Counted from the stretch's first letter, positions 36,284-48,103 are shown. The stretch is 64,000 nt of DNA from Corythucha ciliata (GCA_038030265.1 CM075943.1:59805971-59869970); one strand, 5' to 3'. Notes: generated by a model not told the origin, from the letters alone. Translations and numbers: made by a program.

Positions 36284-36344
36284 TTACTAATATTGTGTGC
36301 CGCCAGGTTCAAGTGCATTTGTCTAATCTCGGTGAACCACATAA

Positions 36345-36622
36345 AGTTGTTCATGACAATTTTTAATTTTTCGTCTCTCTCGGCTTTTCTCCAAAATCAA
36401 CACGAGAATAACTTACATTTTATGAGAGAATTGCTTCAAGATTTTACATCCTCGATGAAATGTTGTTTCCAAGCAAGTCGAGAATCACCTCAAAAAATGT
36501 AAATTCCTATGTTTGATGGTAAAAACGAAGATACTAAGGTTTGGTTGGCCCTCTATGAAAAGACATGCGTCGTAAACCAGTGGACCACCGATGAATTGAA
36601 GATTAATAACCTTATTTCAAAT
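36345..36622 (+). pseudogene. Gypsy gag fragment
   Basis: The frame reads MRELLQDFTSSMKCC, then a TAA in frame (PQKM*IP), then MFDGKNEDTKVWLALYEK and WTTDELKINNL. It is clearly homologous to the gag of the minus-strand Gypsy at 20600-23062 (FDGKKQDPSTWMNVYEK). Only this segment remains. It runs into a T-rich low-complexity tract at about 36639-36700 and then another Gypsy element. Confidence 0.6.
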
Positions 36623-36752
36623 CAAGCCACATCAAAACTGTTTTTTTTTATTTTTTTATTTTTTATTTTTTATTTATTTTTTTTATTTTTTTTTTCACTA
36701 CTTGGCGATGGGACTGTGTTTTTATGAAAATAATAAAATAATTCCAAACGCG

Positions 36753-39470
36753 TTACAAATTTAAACGAACTGGTTCTCTTATTCGTCTACCGAATCTTGA
36801 TCTTCTTTCCTCTGGTTGTTGTGATGGTTGGCGGTTGTACACCTCTGGCAGCTGTTCTCTGATTTCGTTACTCCCCGTTTCTTGGTCTTGTAGCTCCGGC
36901 TCGTTAAGTGCAGGTGGTTCTGAATTAATGGGGTCATCCCAAATCCACCGATAATCTTTGCAACCGCTTTGTAACGTTGCTGTGCAGGGTTTTAAATGAA
37001 TCCTATTCCTTTTGTAAGTTCGTCCGTTGACGCTTACTAAGTACGATCTTGTGCTCAACTTTTGCAGTACCTAACCTCTTCGCCAATCGGGTGCTGTTGG
37101 CGAACTTGGGTTAAGAAAAACCCGAACAGGTTGCCCTTGTTCCAAAGTCGGGAGGGTTCTTGCCGATCGATCATACGACTTCTTGTAAGCTTCTTTTTTC
37201 TTTCCTATTTCTCTCCGAGCAACTGAATGGTCGACATTTGAATCACCGACGGCACATAAACTTGGCAAAATGATTCTGAGCTTTCGGCCAAACATCAATT
37301 CTGCAGGACTGAATGTCATTTGAGCAGAAGGTGTGTTTCTCCACGTAAGTAGGGCTTCGTATATGTCTTCGCCTCTACTCTCCAACTTTAAAAGACGTTT
37401 GACGAGCTTCACAGCAGACTCAGCCTTGCCGCTGGACTGTTGATGATGGGGTGACGAAGTCTTCAGCGTAAAATTCCAATCTTTAGAAAACCGCTGGAAT
37501 TCGCGGGACTTGAAATTCGAACCTTCATCTGTAAAAACAATTTTAGGCACCCCGTACCTAGCGAAATAATTCTTCAAAGCCTTTGTTGTTTCTTCAGAGC
37601 CTTGATCTTCCAATTCGGTCCACTCAAAAAAGGACGAAAAATAGTCACAGGCAAATGCAGCAAATCAACGCCTATTTCTAACCAAGGACCACACGGCGTC
37701 TCTCTGAGAACAAGTGGTTCTTTTTGATTCCGCGCCACATCTAAATCCTCGCACATTGAACACGCTTTAGCATATCTTTGAACGTCATCAGACATTTTCA
37801 GCCAAAACACACGAGTTTTTGCTCGACGTAAATCAGCTTCACCACTCTTATGACCCTTGTGAAGTTTCTTCATGATTGTGTTCCGCAGGCCGAATGGAAC
37901 GAAACTTTGCTGATTTTTAATTACAATGCTGTCTGACGAAGTGATTTTCTCTCGAATTTTCCACCAATCTCGCATTTTTGGTGGCACCGACTTTTCATCC
38001 TCAGGCCAACCGCTTTCTGTGAACTGTAGTAACAGCTTCCCTTCTTCGTCCTGTTGGGTGTATTCACGAATGGTGCTCAGCGTTGGGTCACTGATCGCCA
38101 ACCCTATTAAAGGATTTGTTTCTTCCATCACTTTAGCAATTATTAGATCAGATTCATTCCCACCCGTAGGCAACCGAGACATGGCATCAGCAATACAGAC
38201 GTCGGTTCCTTTGGTAAACTGCACTTTAACGTCGAAGCCGACGAGCTGCAATAGCATACGTTGGATTCTTTTGGGAGTATCACACAGATTACGTTTGAAT
38301 ATAATCTCGAGTGGTTTGTGATCTGTTTGAACAAGTACCTCTCGGCCGGAAATGTATTGTTCGAAGCGCTTCATCCCGAAAATAATTGCTAGGGTCTCTT
38401 TCTCGATCTGTGCATATTTTGTCTCGCTCTTGGTTAAGGTGCGGGATGCGTAAGCGACAGGTCTACCATTTTGGATTAGAGCAGCGCCCAATCCATAGCT
38501 GCTAGCGTCCACTTGAAGAGTAATGCTATTCGATGCGTCAAAATATTTGACAGTAGGTGCATTTTGCAACTTATCTTTTAACAAAATCCAGGAATCCTCC
38601 ATTTCATCTGTCCATTCACCACTATAGGCTCTCAATGGGGCTGCCTTTTGCGATAAACCCGGTACAAATTTCGACAAATAGTTGACCATGCCGAGAAACA
38701 CAACATCTGAGACGCGCCTTGAGGACGAGGCATTTCCTTGATCGCTCGGATTTTTTCAGGGTCTGCTTTGAGTCCACTGGACGTGAAAATATGTCCCATG
38801 TAGCGTATTTCTGATTTCGCGAAGACATACATTTGTTTTTTTTCAATCGCAGATTTCGTTCTTTGGCTCGCTGAAATACAGCCTCGACCTTTTTGTCATG
38901 ATCTTTCATACCTGAGTGTTTCCTTCACCATAAATCAAAATATCGTCTGCGATCGCAATGACACCTGATAACCCATCCATGATGTCGTAAATTTTCCTTT
39001 GGAATTCCTCTGGAGCCACAGAAATCCCAAATGGACATTTATTATAACAATAACGACCGTAAGGCGTCCAAAACGTAGTCAATTCTTGGGATTCTTTGGC
39101 TAAAGGCATTTGAAAAAATCCATTTTTTGCATCAACCACACTAAAAACTTTGGCTTTTGAGAGTAGTGGTGTGACTTCTTCTACAGTAGGAGTAATGAAA
39201 CGATTTCTGATCAAAGACGCATTCAAATGCTTTGGGGCAATGCTCAAGCGGTTCTTTTTTGGTCCCATTATAAAAACCATGTTTGTGGTCCTTTGGGTAG
39301 CATGATTAACTTTTCGTATAATACCGTTTTTTCTAACTGATCTAATTCTGCCTTTATTTTGCTGCGTATGCCGACGGGAAATCTTCTTGGTGACTCAATC
39401 ACTGGAACAGCGTCTTCACGAAGCTGCAATTTAAGTTCGCTTCGCCTACGGTAGTCTCATCATAAATTTA
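36753..39470 (-). pseudogene. Gypsy RT, RNase H, integrase and C-terminal tail
   Basis: RT begins near 39440 (LREDAVPVIESPRRFP), with a stop near 39285, then FSVVDAKNGFFQMPL, PFGISVAPEEFQRK and IAIADDILIYG near 38940. After a frameshift, RNase H has LQVDASSYGLGAAL and VQTDHKPLEI. The integrase zinc region is HKGHKSG ... CSMC (37.75-37.86 kb). The first acidic motif is IGVDLLHL, and a frameshift near 37600 precedes VFTDEGSNF and the E motif (SSGKAESAVK). A single TAG at 37071-37073 separates the tail (NGRTYKRNRIHLKP, a GPY/F-like end region). Except for these lesions all domains are present and in normal order. Confidence 0.8.
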
Positions 39471-39580
39471 TTAGAATTTTTCTAATTGAACTTTTTTAAC
39501 TTCAACGCTGGAGTGGTGACAAACCAAATCCATCCCAAGTGAAGCCTTGAGGCCCAAGATTATATCATCGTGTATAGTAA

Positions 39581-40606
39581 TCAGGAATCTTGCCTTGTAA
39601 GTCTTGTCATCGTGCATAACACGTAAAATGCACTCACCTTCCGACATTCTCGTTGCCCATTAAAGCAACGCAGCATTTGCCCCGATGGTGTGATAACCGG
39701 CTGCGATCGAAGGATCTTTATTTGCTTCCAGCCAATTAGGTTGCAGGAGGCGCCAGTGTCTATCTGCGCGACGCATTCCGTACCATTGATGACAACCTCA
39801 ACCATGAGTCTGTTAGCTTGTTTTGCCGAGCTGATGTTCATAATGCTTTCCTCACTGTCCGACAGCACCGAACAGCTGCCTTGTGCCTCTCGAGAATTGA
39901 CTGCCTTGACCATTTGCTTCGACGAACGACACACCACAGCGAAGTGGTCCCGTTTGCCACAATTCATGCAACTTTTCCCAAACGCCGGGCATTTATTTTT
40001 GTCAAATATATATGCCGTTTACCACAAAATTTGCAGTCTCTTTCGTTGAGTTTATGTTGACGACCACTTGGCGACTGCTTTGATATCGAGGTTCGAGATA
40101 GTTTGTTGAGAATTTCGTCTCCGAGCTGCTGGCTCATGCTAGACAATTGCTTGGTCGTCTCTTCAATCTTCAATTGCAGCGGCCTCATCAACAACTTTGG
40201 AGAGCGTCAACTTCCGTTGTTGCAGCAGCCTTCTACGGAAATCATGGTCGCGGATTCCCACTACAAACCTATCACGTACCATTTCTTCTTCAAGTACTCC
40301 AAAATCGCAAGAGCCTGCCTTTTCTTTCAAAATTCTCAAAAATTCAGAAAACGACATTCCCTCCTCCTGATAAAGTGAGAAAAAAACGTACCTTTCGTAA
40401 ACGACATTCTTTTGAGGGGTTATTTCGGCATCAAGAGCTGCAATGATTCTGTCAACCTTTTCTTCTATAGGAGTTTTAATTGCTTGAAAAGTCGCATACC
40501 TTTTCTCGCGATGATCGCTTTGAACACAGCCGTTCGCTTTCCTCCTCAAGACCTGTGCCGATTTCGTAGTTTTTCCACCCATCTTTGAAAAGAAGCCAAC
40601 TCTCAC
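39581..40606 (-). pseudogene. Gypsy gag, zinc knuckle and protease
   Basis: Gag from 40606 contains YQEEGMSFSEFLRILK and RDRFVVGIRDHDFRRRL, a typical retroelement capsid pattern. Nucleocapsid cysteines follow as CKFCGKRHIY and, after a frameshift, CGKRDHFAVVC. The protease motif is QIDTGASCNLIG at about 39750-39785. At least two frameshifts (near 40180 and 39965) separate the pieces. The frame is lost again before RT. Confidence 0.7.
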
Positions 40607-40829
40607 ACAAGTTTTCTCCCATAGCGCATTTTAGGGGTTCAGGCACGGGTAACGTTGAGAACATCATGGAGCACGTACCTGTGCGTGTTCTCAGCACTCT
40701 GACACCATGTTTTTATGCAAATAATGAAATAAATTAAGGTAAAATAATCGGCATACGAGCAGTGAGATTGTATTTGATACACCCGCTTCGATAACCTACT
40801 ACTTTGTGTAGTAGTCTTTTTTTGTAACA

Positions 40830-41305
40830 TAGCAACAAACCAACAGACTGAGCGGTCCTGGTCTCATTGGAAAGAACTGTTTCAGTCTGCTTTTGGCCAA
40901 AATATGTTACAACTGGCCGAGCGGGCGAACTCATGGTCGTAAAGGAGTGGGCCACTCATGGAATACTACTACGAAAAGCAACGTCTTCTAAATCTCGCCT
41001 ATGGAGTTTTGCCTGCCAGAGCTTTCAACGTCTTGATGATGCTTGGCCTTTCCAGAACCTATTAAAAATCAATTGATGGTACATAATATTGAAGAAAAAG
41101 AGCAACTCCGGCTTGCGATGGAGAAAATCAAATCTTGGTCCTCCCCTTCAACATGTGATTTAATTTGGGGCGGACGGGTGGAAATGATATTCCTAGGAAC
41201 ACTATGAAATCTCAGAGAACAGGCCTCCCAGGTGTCGTTTCTAGGAAGGAAAATAGACGGCAAAACAAAGTCAACGAATGAGGAAATGTGTTGCGACCCG
41301 GAGAC
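40830..41305. other. No gene recognised
   Basis: Between two Gypsy-derived stretches. Frames on both strands lack motifs. It may be the decayed 5' part of the Gypsy scrap that starts at about 41310, but nothing shows this. Confidence 0.35.
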
Positions 41306-41309
41306 CAAC

Positions 41310-41750
41310 ACTCCTTGAGAGTTTTCACTGGCCTTACTGGTCATTTTCGGTTTTTCATTAAAAACTACGCACACATAGTTAGATCTCTTGACAAATTAAA
41401 AGCAAAAGGCACTGTTTTCCAATGAAATCCCGAAGCAGAAAAAGCTTTTAAATCGGTAAAACAGGCAATGTTGTCAAATCCTGTCCTCCAATTACCTGAT
41501 TGGAGCTTAAAATTTGAACTTTGTACTGACGCATCTAATTACGGTTGTGGTGCAATACTTTTCACTTCGGCAGAGTGCAACTACTCGGTGACCGACAAGG
41601 AGAGCTTAGCAGTAGTAAAGGCGATTGAATATTTCAGGACCTATCTTGAAGCTCGCCCATTCGTCGTTCATACAGATCACCAAGCGCTCAGTTTCATTTT
41701 AAACCTGAAGGAACCGAAAGGTCGATTGGGGTGGTGGCAGGTATTGTTGA
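41310..41750 (+). pseudogene. Gypsy RT-end/RNase H fragment
   Basis: Contains SLRVFTGLTGHFRFF, a TGA, then LQLPDWSLKFELCTD, YGCGAILF, YSVTDKESLAVVKAI and HTDHQALSF. It aligns closely with the minus-strand Gypsy at 20600-21548 but lacks about 25 residues between YGCGAILF and YSVTDKE. It is an internally deleted copy of the same family in opposite orientation. It ends where the LINE-derived region begins. Confidence 0.7.
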
Positions 41751-41754
41751 TGGG

Positions 41755-42439
41755 TTTCCGCAAGTGTTCCGGTTATCCGGTTCGGCTTTATCTCGATTAT
41801 GCCTTGAAGATGCGCCGCGGCAGTCCGAATATCGAGCTGATATCCCTCTAGGCATGGAAAAAGGGCTGACCAGAGAGGCAGAAGTGGCCAGAAAGGCTCT
41901 AGAAGGGGTCATCCCGTTTGTGACAGATCTGGAGAAAATCGATGATATCAAAACGAAGAATCAGCAGAATCAAGAGCGTGAAACAACTTTTCCAGGTGAA
42001 AAGGAGAGTGCCGTACAAGAATTGACCTCCGAAAAAGTAGATATTCTTGAGGAGGAAGTTCTTGAAAGTGACCCAGATGTTACTGACACTGAGCAGGATA
42101 GAGAAGAAATATCGGACAGTGGCAGCCAAGGAACTAAACGCGGAAAAGGGTGGCCAAAAGGTAAACCACGTTGAAAGAACAGAGAAAGAAAGGGAGGAGG
42201 ACATAAGTCTCTTACTAACATGTGTGTATCCACAATGAAATTTTCTTTTGAATTTACTCTCGCTATTATTTCATACGGTGTGATTGCATTCGGTATTCTT
42301 GATGCGTTGAATACCGTTGATCCTATCCCTAAACTGATCAACTTTGAACTAAAAACCACTCCACGCTTCCGATCGAGACGTCTATTCGCGTTCATGCGTG
42401 TCCGCATTGCATTGAATACATGCCCACTACTAAATAAGA
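41755..42439 (+). pseudogene. Possible ORF1 remnant of the following LINE
   Basis: The plus-strand frame to 42174 encodes an acidic Glu/Asp-rich stretch followed by GTKRGKGWPKGKPR, an AT-hook-like basic end. A second frame (42220-42453) has a hydrophobic N-terminus (FTLAIISYGVIAFGIL). Because this lies between the end of Gypsy homology and the endonuclease of a LINE, a 5'-truncated ORF1 is the simplest reading. No diagnostic ORF1 domain (RRM or CCHC) is visible. Confidence 0.3.
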
Positions 42440-45385
42440 ATGACCCACTTTGAAAGAGAATCACGAAACGTCTTTATTCAGTTGAATCCGCGTGGTATTC
42501 ATGCGCATGGTGACGAGCTCAGATGTCTGGTAAAAAAATATAAACCGCTGTTGATAGCCGTACAGGAGACGCATTTCTCGGAGAGCTACCAACTTAAACT
42601 TCAGGGATACGCTTTGTTTTCCAAAGAGGCTGTAACTCGACCTGGAGGCCGCAGGCACGGAGGCGTGGCCCTTTATATTGATGAGAACATGAAACCAGTG
42701 AGGCTGGCCATAAAAACTGAACTTCAAGCAGTTGCTGTGCAGATGGATTTCCCTGTCCGAATGGCAGTGTGCTCTTTCTACTTACCAGAATCTTCGTGGC
42801 GGATTGACGATCTTAGGAATATGTTCAAGCAACTTCCGGCCCCATGTTTAATAATGGGAGATGCAAACACGAACAATGTGGCGTGGGGTTCACGGCGGAC
42901 TACAGCGGCAGGAATTGCGATGCATGATGTCATAGAAGACTTAAATCTAGTTTTACTAAATACGGGGCACCCAACCCACTTCACTTCAAGCACAGATTCG
43001 TTTGATGCAATAGACTTGTCCATTTGCAGCCCTTCCCTCGCACCCTCACTCGAGTGGAGTGCTTGCCCAGAGCTGCACCAGTCGGATCACTTCCCTTTAA
43101 TTATAAGACACAGTTCTCGTAGAGTGCACGCCTTTGAGCGGCCCTCTCGTTGGAACCTAGCAAAATCTGACTGGGAGAAATATCAGACCTGTATTGATTT
43201 CAGTAACTTGAGGGATGATCCGGAGGAAAATGTGACAAACCTTACGAAGGCGAGGTGATTCGGGCGGCTGAGGCATCGATACCAAGGGCGTCGATGGCTT
43301 CCAAGCACCGAATGGTGCCCTGGTGGACGGAGGAAATTCGAGCTGCAAACAAACGGAAGAAAAGGCTCTTCAATACTTTTAGAAGGAACCCTTCGATCCA
43401 AAACCTCATAGAATTTAAAAAGCAGAGAGCGATAGAGCGCAGATTGAAGTGTGATGCCAAGAGGAAATCCTGGGAACGATTCATGGAATCCATGTCACCA
43501 AAGGAGCCATCGCGAGAGGTTTGGAAAAGGATACGCTCTCTTAAAGGTACGATGCCATCTCCCTACCCCGTTATCTTGCAGAAAGAGGACGGAACTATTC
43601 TTGAAGGACTGGACGTAATAGCAGATTCCCTAGCTGAACATTACCATCGAGTTTCAGCCGATTCAAGCTACTCTGAAGACTTTCAGGAGGAGAAACGACT
43701 GGCGGAGGATGACGAAATTGATTTCAAGACGGATGAGTTTGAGAGCTATAATGTCCCGTTCACCCTTAAGGAATTAAACAGGGTTCTCAAAAATTTAAAG
43801 TTGCGAAGATCCCCTGGACAGGACGGGATTCCTTACGAGTTTGTTACTCACCTCCCTATGGCTGGTAAGGAACAGCTCCTTGCCTTATACAACCAACTGT
43901 GGCATTCAGGATTGTACCCCGAACCTTGGAGGAACGCTGTCATAATACCAATTCGGAAGCCTGGAAAAGATCCGCATCTAGCAGAGAGTTATCGTCCCAT
44001 TGCGCTCACGAGCTGTCTGGGCAAGGTATTCGAATCAATGGTCAACCATAGGCTCGTTCAGTGTTTGGAAGTAAAGGGACTTCTGGATCCTTACCAAGCG
44101 GGCTTCGGGAGAGGCCGCTCAGCGATAGATCAGCTTCTGTTCTTGGAGACGTGTGTGCAAAATGCATTTCTGAAAAGAAGTCATATTACGGCTGTCTTCT
44201 TTGATGTCAAAAGTGCGTTTGATCGTGTGTGGCGTAGAGGAGTGTTGGAGCAAATGAGGGATCGGGGATTCCGAGGTAATTTGCCAAACATGGTGAAGGC
44301 TTTCCTGCATGACAGAAAGTTCAGGGTTCGAGTGGGAAGTGTTTTTTCTGGCGTGAAATATCAAGAGAACGGAGTTCCTCAAGGCTCTGTTCTAAGTGTG
44401 ACAACCTTCTTGATTGCTATAAACAAACTAGCCTGTAAGATTCCAACTACAGTTAACAAAACTCTTTACGCTGATGATATCGCTGTCTTTGTCGATCAGT
44501 CCCAGATCGGCCTCTTGCAGGAAGCCATTGACGATCTGTCGCTTGAGGCTGCGAGGAATGGCCTTTATTTCTCACAGCAGAAGACTAAAGCGGTCCACTT
44601 CTGCCGATTGAGGAAGCCCCACGATCAGCCTGCTCTGATGCTAAATGGAGAACAAATTGAATACGTTGATAGCCATAAGTTCTTGGGTCTAACTTTTGAT
44701 AAAGCCCTTCGGTGGAAAAAACACATAAATACCGTAAATACTAAATGTCAAAGAGACCTAAGCCTGCTCAGGATATTGGGGAAGCACAGATGGAGCTCCC
44801 GCACGGACCTGCTGCTGAGAGTCCTGGATTCGACCATTCGAGCAAAAATGGACTATGGAGCGATTGTATACGGGTCAGCAAGGAAGTCGTGGTTGAACCA
44901 GCTTGACAGGACCTACCAGGCGGGAGTAAGAATAGCTTTAGGAGCCTTCCGTACCAGTCCGGGAGATGCACTGTATGTGTTATCGTCCAGGATGCCCCTG
45001 GAAATTTGCCGGCAACAACTGTCTTTACAATTTGCTGCGGCACTTAAGGAAAAACCTTGGCACTTTCTGAATGACTTCGTTCAAGGGAAAATGTATGAGG
45101 TTTATAGGAGCCTTTCGACACGCACTCGCCCGTACTTCATCAGGGTAAGGGAGCTCCTGCATGACCTGGGCAGTAAACTATCAAAGATATGCTCGCTACC
45201 CCCTGAACAATGTTATTCCTGGGAGTTACCGTCAGTGAATTTGGATACGACTTTTTTGAACCAATGACTGCCTCGTTATGCAGATACTAGCGAAGATATA
45301 TGAGTACAAAAATAAGGGGAACCAACTGACTTTTCTTTCAACACCGATGGATCGATCGGTGGTACTGGACAGAACAGACCGCGAT
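42440..45385 (+). pseudogene. LINE with APE endonuclease and reverse transcriptase
   Basis: The endonuclease frame (42440-43258) has QLNPRGIHAHGDEL, QETHFSE, GDANTNNVAWGS and SDHFPLI, the expected APE-type residues. A one-base frameshift at 43255 separates the RT frame (43255-45267). There RRSPGQDGIPYEF lies near residue 184, SYRPIALTS follows, FFDVKSAFDRVW is near 315, GVPQGSVLS near 372 and TLYADDIAVF near 404. RNase H starts in another frame at about 45340 (FNTDGSIGG) and is cut off near 45385. Catalytic motifs look intact; the frameshift and 3' truncation disable it. RNase H after RT places it in the Jockey/I group. It differs clearly from the LINE at 18302. Confidence 0.85.
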
Positions 45386-45389
45386 GAAA

Positions 45390-46439
45390 TTTCATCCATG
45401 ATCCACTTAGCCGCTAGACATCGACCATGAAACCCAGTCCCAATTCTTGGGTCTTGCCAGAATTGAGGATGAGCTTATTTGCGCCACACCATGCCTCTAA
45501 AAACTCCGAACATTGGGAGGCCAAATGGGGGGCCGAGACGTCGTCTGCATATATGTAGCAATTCTGAAGTTGCGCAAATCGAGGCAGGCTAGCCGGTAAG
45601 TCGTTGTTGAAATCAACACACAAGTCCGGCCCCAAGTGGGAGCCCTGCGGAACACCGTGTAGGACCGGACGAACAGAAGATACCTCGGATCCAGTAGAGA
45701 CTGTCCGTTGGCGATCCGACAGGCGAAGAGAGCCATCCATGAAACCGTAGCCCTCCAGCTTCCGGCAAAGAATGTCATGAGGTATGACGTCGAACGCCCT
45801 TGTCATGTTAAACGACATGACGAGGGAGCGCCCGCAAATGCTTCGAGCCCCTGGAGACAGTCATTAACGAGCTAAATACCAGCCGTGACTGTTCCCCTAC
45901 TAGCCCGGAAGCCATGCTGGCAGTCGGAATAAATTTTGTTGGCCTCAAGGAACTTGGCAATATCCCTTCGCAGGAATGACTCAAAAACCTTCCCCGAGTA
46001 TGGCAATATTGCTATCGGCCGATAGTTCGCTAGTAGGCTGGGATCCCCTTACTTATAAATTGGGCGGACTTTTGAGTATTTAAAATACAGTGGGAAAATG
46101 CCAGCAGAGATACATTCGTTGAAAACGTGAGACAAAGACTCACATATCAGATGCAGCTACTGCTCTCAAAACAATGCTGTTCATGCCAAATATGTCTTCG
46201 CAACGAGATGGCTTCAAAGAGCGAAGCGCTTTGTACACCTCCTCCACAGTGACTCTACTGTACTTGAATGGCTGAGGATCTGTTTTACCCAAGCGAAAAA
46301 AGTCCCTCCAGTCTGCCCTCGGGATATCCTTGCTAACCCCCCCCCCCCCTGCACGGTAATCGGCATTTTCATGTCGGCTCTGGCCGGCCTCCTCTCGGTT
46401 AGATTTTGGAGTTTGAATAAAAAAGTATTTTGTTATCAA
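45390..46439 (-). pseudogene. CR1-like LINE reverse transcriptase remnant
   Basis: Minus strand. From 46439 the frame has SRVTVEEVYKALRSLKPS. Further along, in changing frames with stops, are a NYRPIA..P...KVFE segment, QHGFR, MTRAFDVIPHDIL, LHGVPQGSHLGPDL and CYIYADDVS (to 45414). The N-YRPI, QxGFR and GVPQGSxLGP pattern suits CR1/L2-type elements. Several stops and shifts mark an old copy. Its 3' end meets the truncated 3' end of the plus-strand LINE at about 45388, so the two are arranged tail to tail. Confidence 0.65.
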
Positions 46440-46520
46440 TACACTGGCTAGGCCGGGCTTCGGCTGGGCCGCAGATTTTTCGGGCCGGGCCGTACTGAGA
46501 GCTGAAGCCCGACTCGGCCC
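46440..46520. repeat. GGCCGGGC-type simple repeat block
   Basis: Repeated GGCCGGGC / CGGGCCGGGCCG words with self-complementary character. A similar word occurs near 32757, next to the other copy of the 49-bp repeat. Likely the edge of a dispersed repeat. Confidence 0.4.
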
Positions 46521-46576
46521 GAAATAAAAATTAGAAGAAATATAAAATAGCCAAAAGCGAGTGTCCGATATGACAG

Positions 46577-46879
46577 GGTAACCTCTCCACGTTTAAAGTG
46601 TTTTAATTAGTTTTTGACCAAGGTTTCGGTCCACTAGACCATCTTCAGACAAAGTTTAGGGTGTAAGAACCACCCTCGTCACACGACTTTCACTAAAACG
46701 AGCAGCGGTGATCACAGGCTAATCCGACAGTCTACAGGTTTAAGCCTGTGATCACGGCTCGTTTTAGTGAAAGTCGTGTGACGACTGACCAGGGTGGTTT
46801 TTGCGACCTAAACCTTGTCTGAAGATGGTATAGGTGACAAATTAAGAAATACAGACACTTTAAACGTGGAGAGATTACC
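46577..46879. mobile_element. 303-bp foldback element
   Basis: Left arm GGTAACCTCTCCACGTTTAA and right arm ending in its near-complement, with further matching inner blocks (CATCTTCAGACAA, CCACCCT, CACACGACTTTCACTAAAA, GTGATCACAGGC). The centre is at about 46730. The whole element can fold into one long hairpin with a few bulges. No coding capacity. Target duplication not clear. Confidence 0.75.
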
Positions 46880-47787
46880 TCTTTTCACCAAAAAAAACTC
46901 AAGTTTACATCTGGTCACTCTGAGCTGGAGGAAGGGGGCAATTTACCTTTAGCAAGGAAGCCTAGGTAGCTTACTGTGCTAACCCTGGAGCCTGTTAGTC
47001 TAGTCCAACCCCCGTCTAATTAGCGCTAGAAGACTGTCGACTTGTGGGATAAAAATGTCCTCCAGAGTGCGTGAACCGAAAAAGCTCAACAGCCACACAA
47101 CCAGCGTTCGTTCAAGGCAAAGGCGAGCTTTTGTGAACAATTATTCTCCCTCATATTTAATGTTTTTTCCTCGCTCTTGAAGTACATGTGGTTGGTGGAA
47201 TGCGGGCTTTCCATATGGCAGAGGGACCCTTGTATCCCTGTTCAAAGCGCGATTATCTCTATTATGAGTTTTCTATGAAAATCGCTCTCCCGCTACAAAC
47301 AATAAACCCGCTAAAATCGCGCGGGTCGCGCTCCATGTACACGACACCCGGTTTGAGAATAATTTTTCTTTTCCAAATTTTCCAATCAAAGCACCAATAT
47401 CATTGCATTAAAACCCTCAAGTCCATACCTAACGCAAAAGCTGCAAAAGGATCCATTAAAAAACTGTTTATTACGTTCAAACATCATAGTTAGAAGACAT
47501 AGAATTATAGAGACCAGGAGAACAGCGACGGTGTGTCAGGGGCTATTATGTGCAATGTTCAGTACATCATTGTCATGCGGGTCCTCAGTACACAGAACCA
47601 ATCTCTCCCGTGTCAACACCTCCGAAACCAATACGATAAATAAATGAGCGTGAAATAGAAAACAATAAATTTCGTTAAATAAAATTACAAAAGAACCATA
47701 ACAATCATTAAGACACGGCATTTTTGTAAACTGAATGTTTCATTCTAACCAACTATACCGTTTAAACTAACTTTCTTTTGTTCATAG
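46880..47787. other. Intergenic or intronic, no gene seen
   Basis: Frames present here (for example 47188-47493) lack motifs and codon structure. If the exon at 47788 is real and has an upstream exon, part of this is intron; a pyrimidine-rich tract ending in CATAG lies at 47770-47787. Confidence 0.4.
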
Positions 47788-47936
47788 CGTAAAATGCGAT
47801 GGCGCATTTCGTTGCTAATATACAACCGTCACTGAGTGAAATATCGCACCATGAGCCGCAGGTACACCATTTGGGGCATCGTGCCCCCGCTCATCAGGGA
47901 CACTACAAGCATCCATATCAGCAGCACGTAGGTCAT
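47788..47936 (+). CDS. Candidate host exon encoding a His-rich N-terminus
   Basis: A pyrimidine tract and CATAG precede position 47788, and a perfect GTAAGT donor follows 47936. Between them an ATG at 47799 opens 46 codons in phase 0: MAHFVANIQPSLSEIS, then a His/Pro/Gln-rich stretch (HHEPQVHHLGHRAP ... YQQHVGH). An ATG at 47794 in another frame closes after 13 codons. Composition is unlike the transposon genes nearby. The next exon was not found; following sequence is MITE-rich and would be intron. Histidine-rich stretches occur in metal-binding proteins and transcription factors, but no function can be assigned. Confidence 0.4.
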
Positions 47937-48103
47937 GTAAGTTCTATAACCTTGTGACAGGTTTCTTTCTTACGTTCCCTTTCACCTCCGGTAATTTATT
48001 AATAAGTAACATCCTATGGCCTGGGAGAGGAAGAAAATAGTATTTATTGATTTTCATTTCGTGAACACCACATGTAGTCCAGTCAATGAGTACATTGTGC
48101 TAA

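Larger units (their letters stand above)
36717..40829 (-). mobile_element. Nearly complete Ty3/Gypsy element, minus strand
   Basis: On the minus strand the 5' LTR is about 40829-40706 (TGTTACA ... CATAAAAACA). It is followed directly by TGGTGTCAGAG, a typical Gypsy primer-binding sequence. The 3' end at 36757-36717 repeats only TGTAACG ... CATAAAAACA (41 bp), so the right copy is shortened by an internal deletion. The coding order gag, protease, RT, RNase H, integrase lies between. The flanks show no matching duplication. Confidence 0.65.

Noticed and set aside
33170..36291. Target duplication for the 3.1-kb foldback element
   Set aside because: Flanks TAACATGC and TTACTAAT do not match at any plausible length.
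40867..41076. Short plus-strand frame between the Gypsy elements as a host exon
   Set aside because: No splice signals in phase, no motif and no sign of constraint.
42220..42453. Envelope-like protein, from the hydrophobic N-terminus of this frame
   Set aside because: No further envelope features; it lies between LINE-derived parts and is better explained as chance or ORF1-region sequence.
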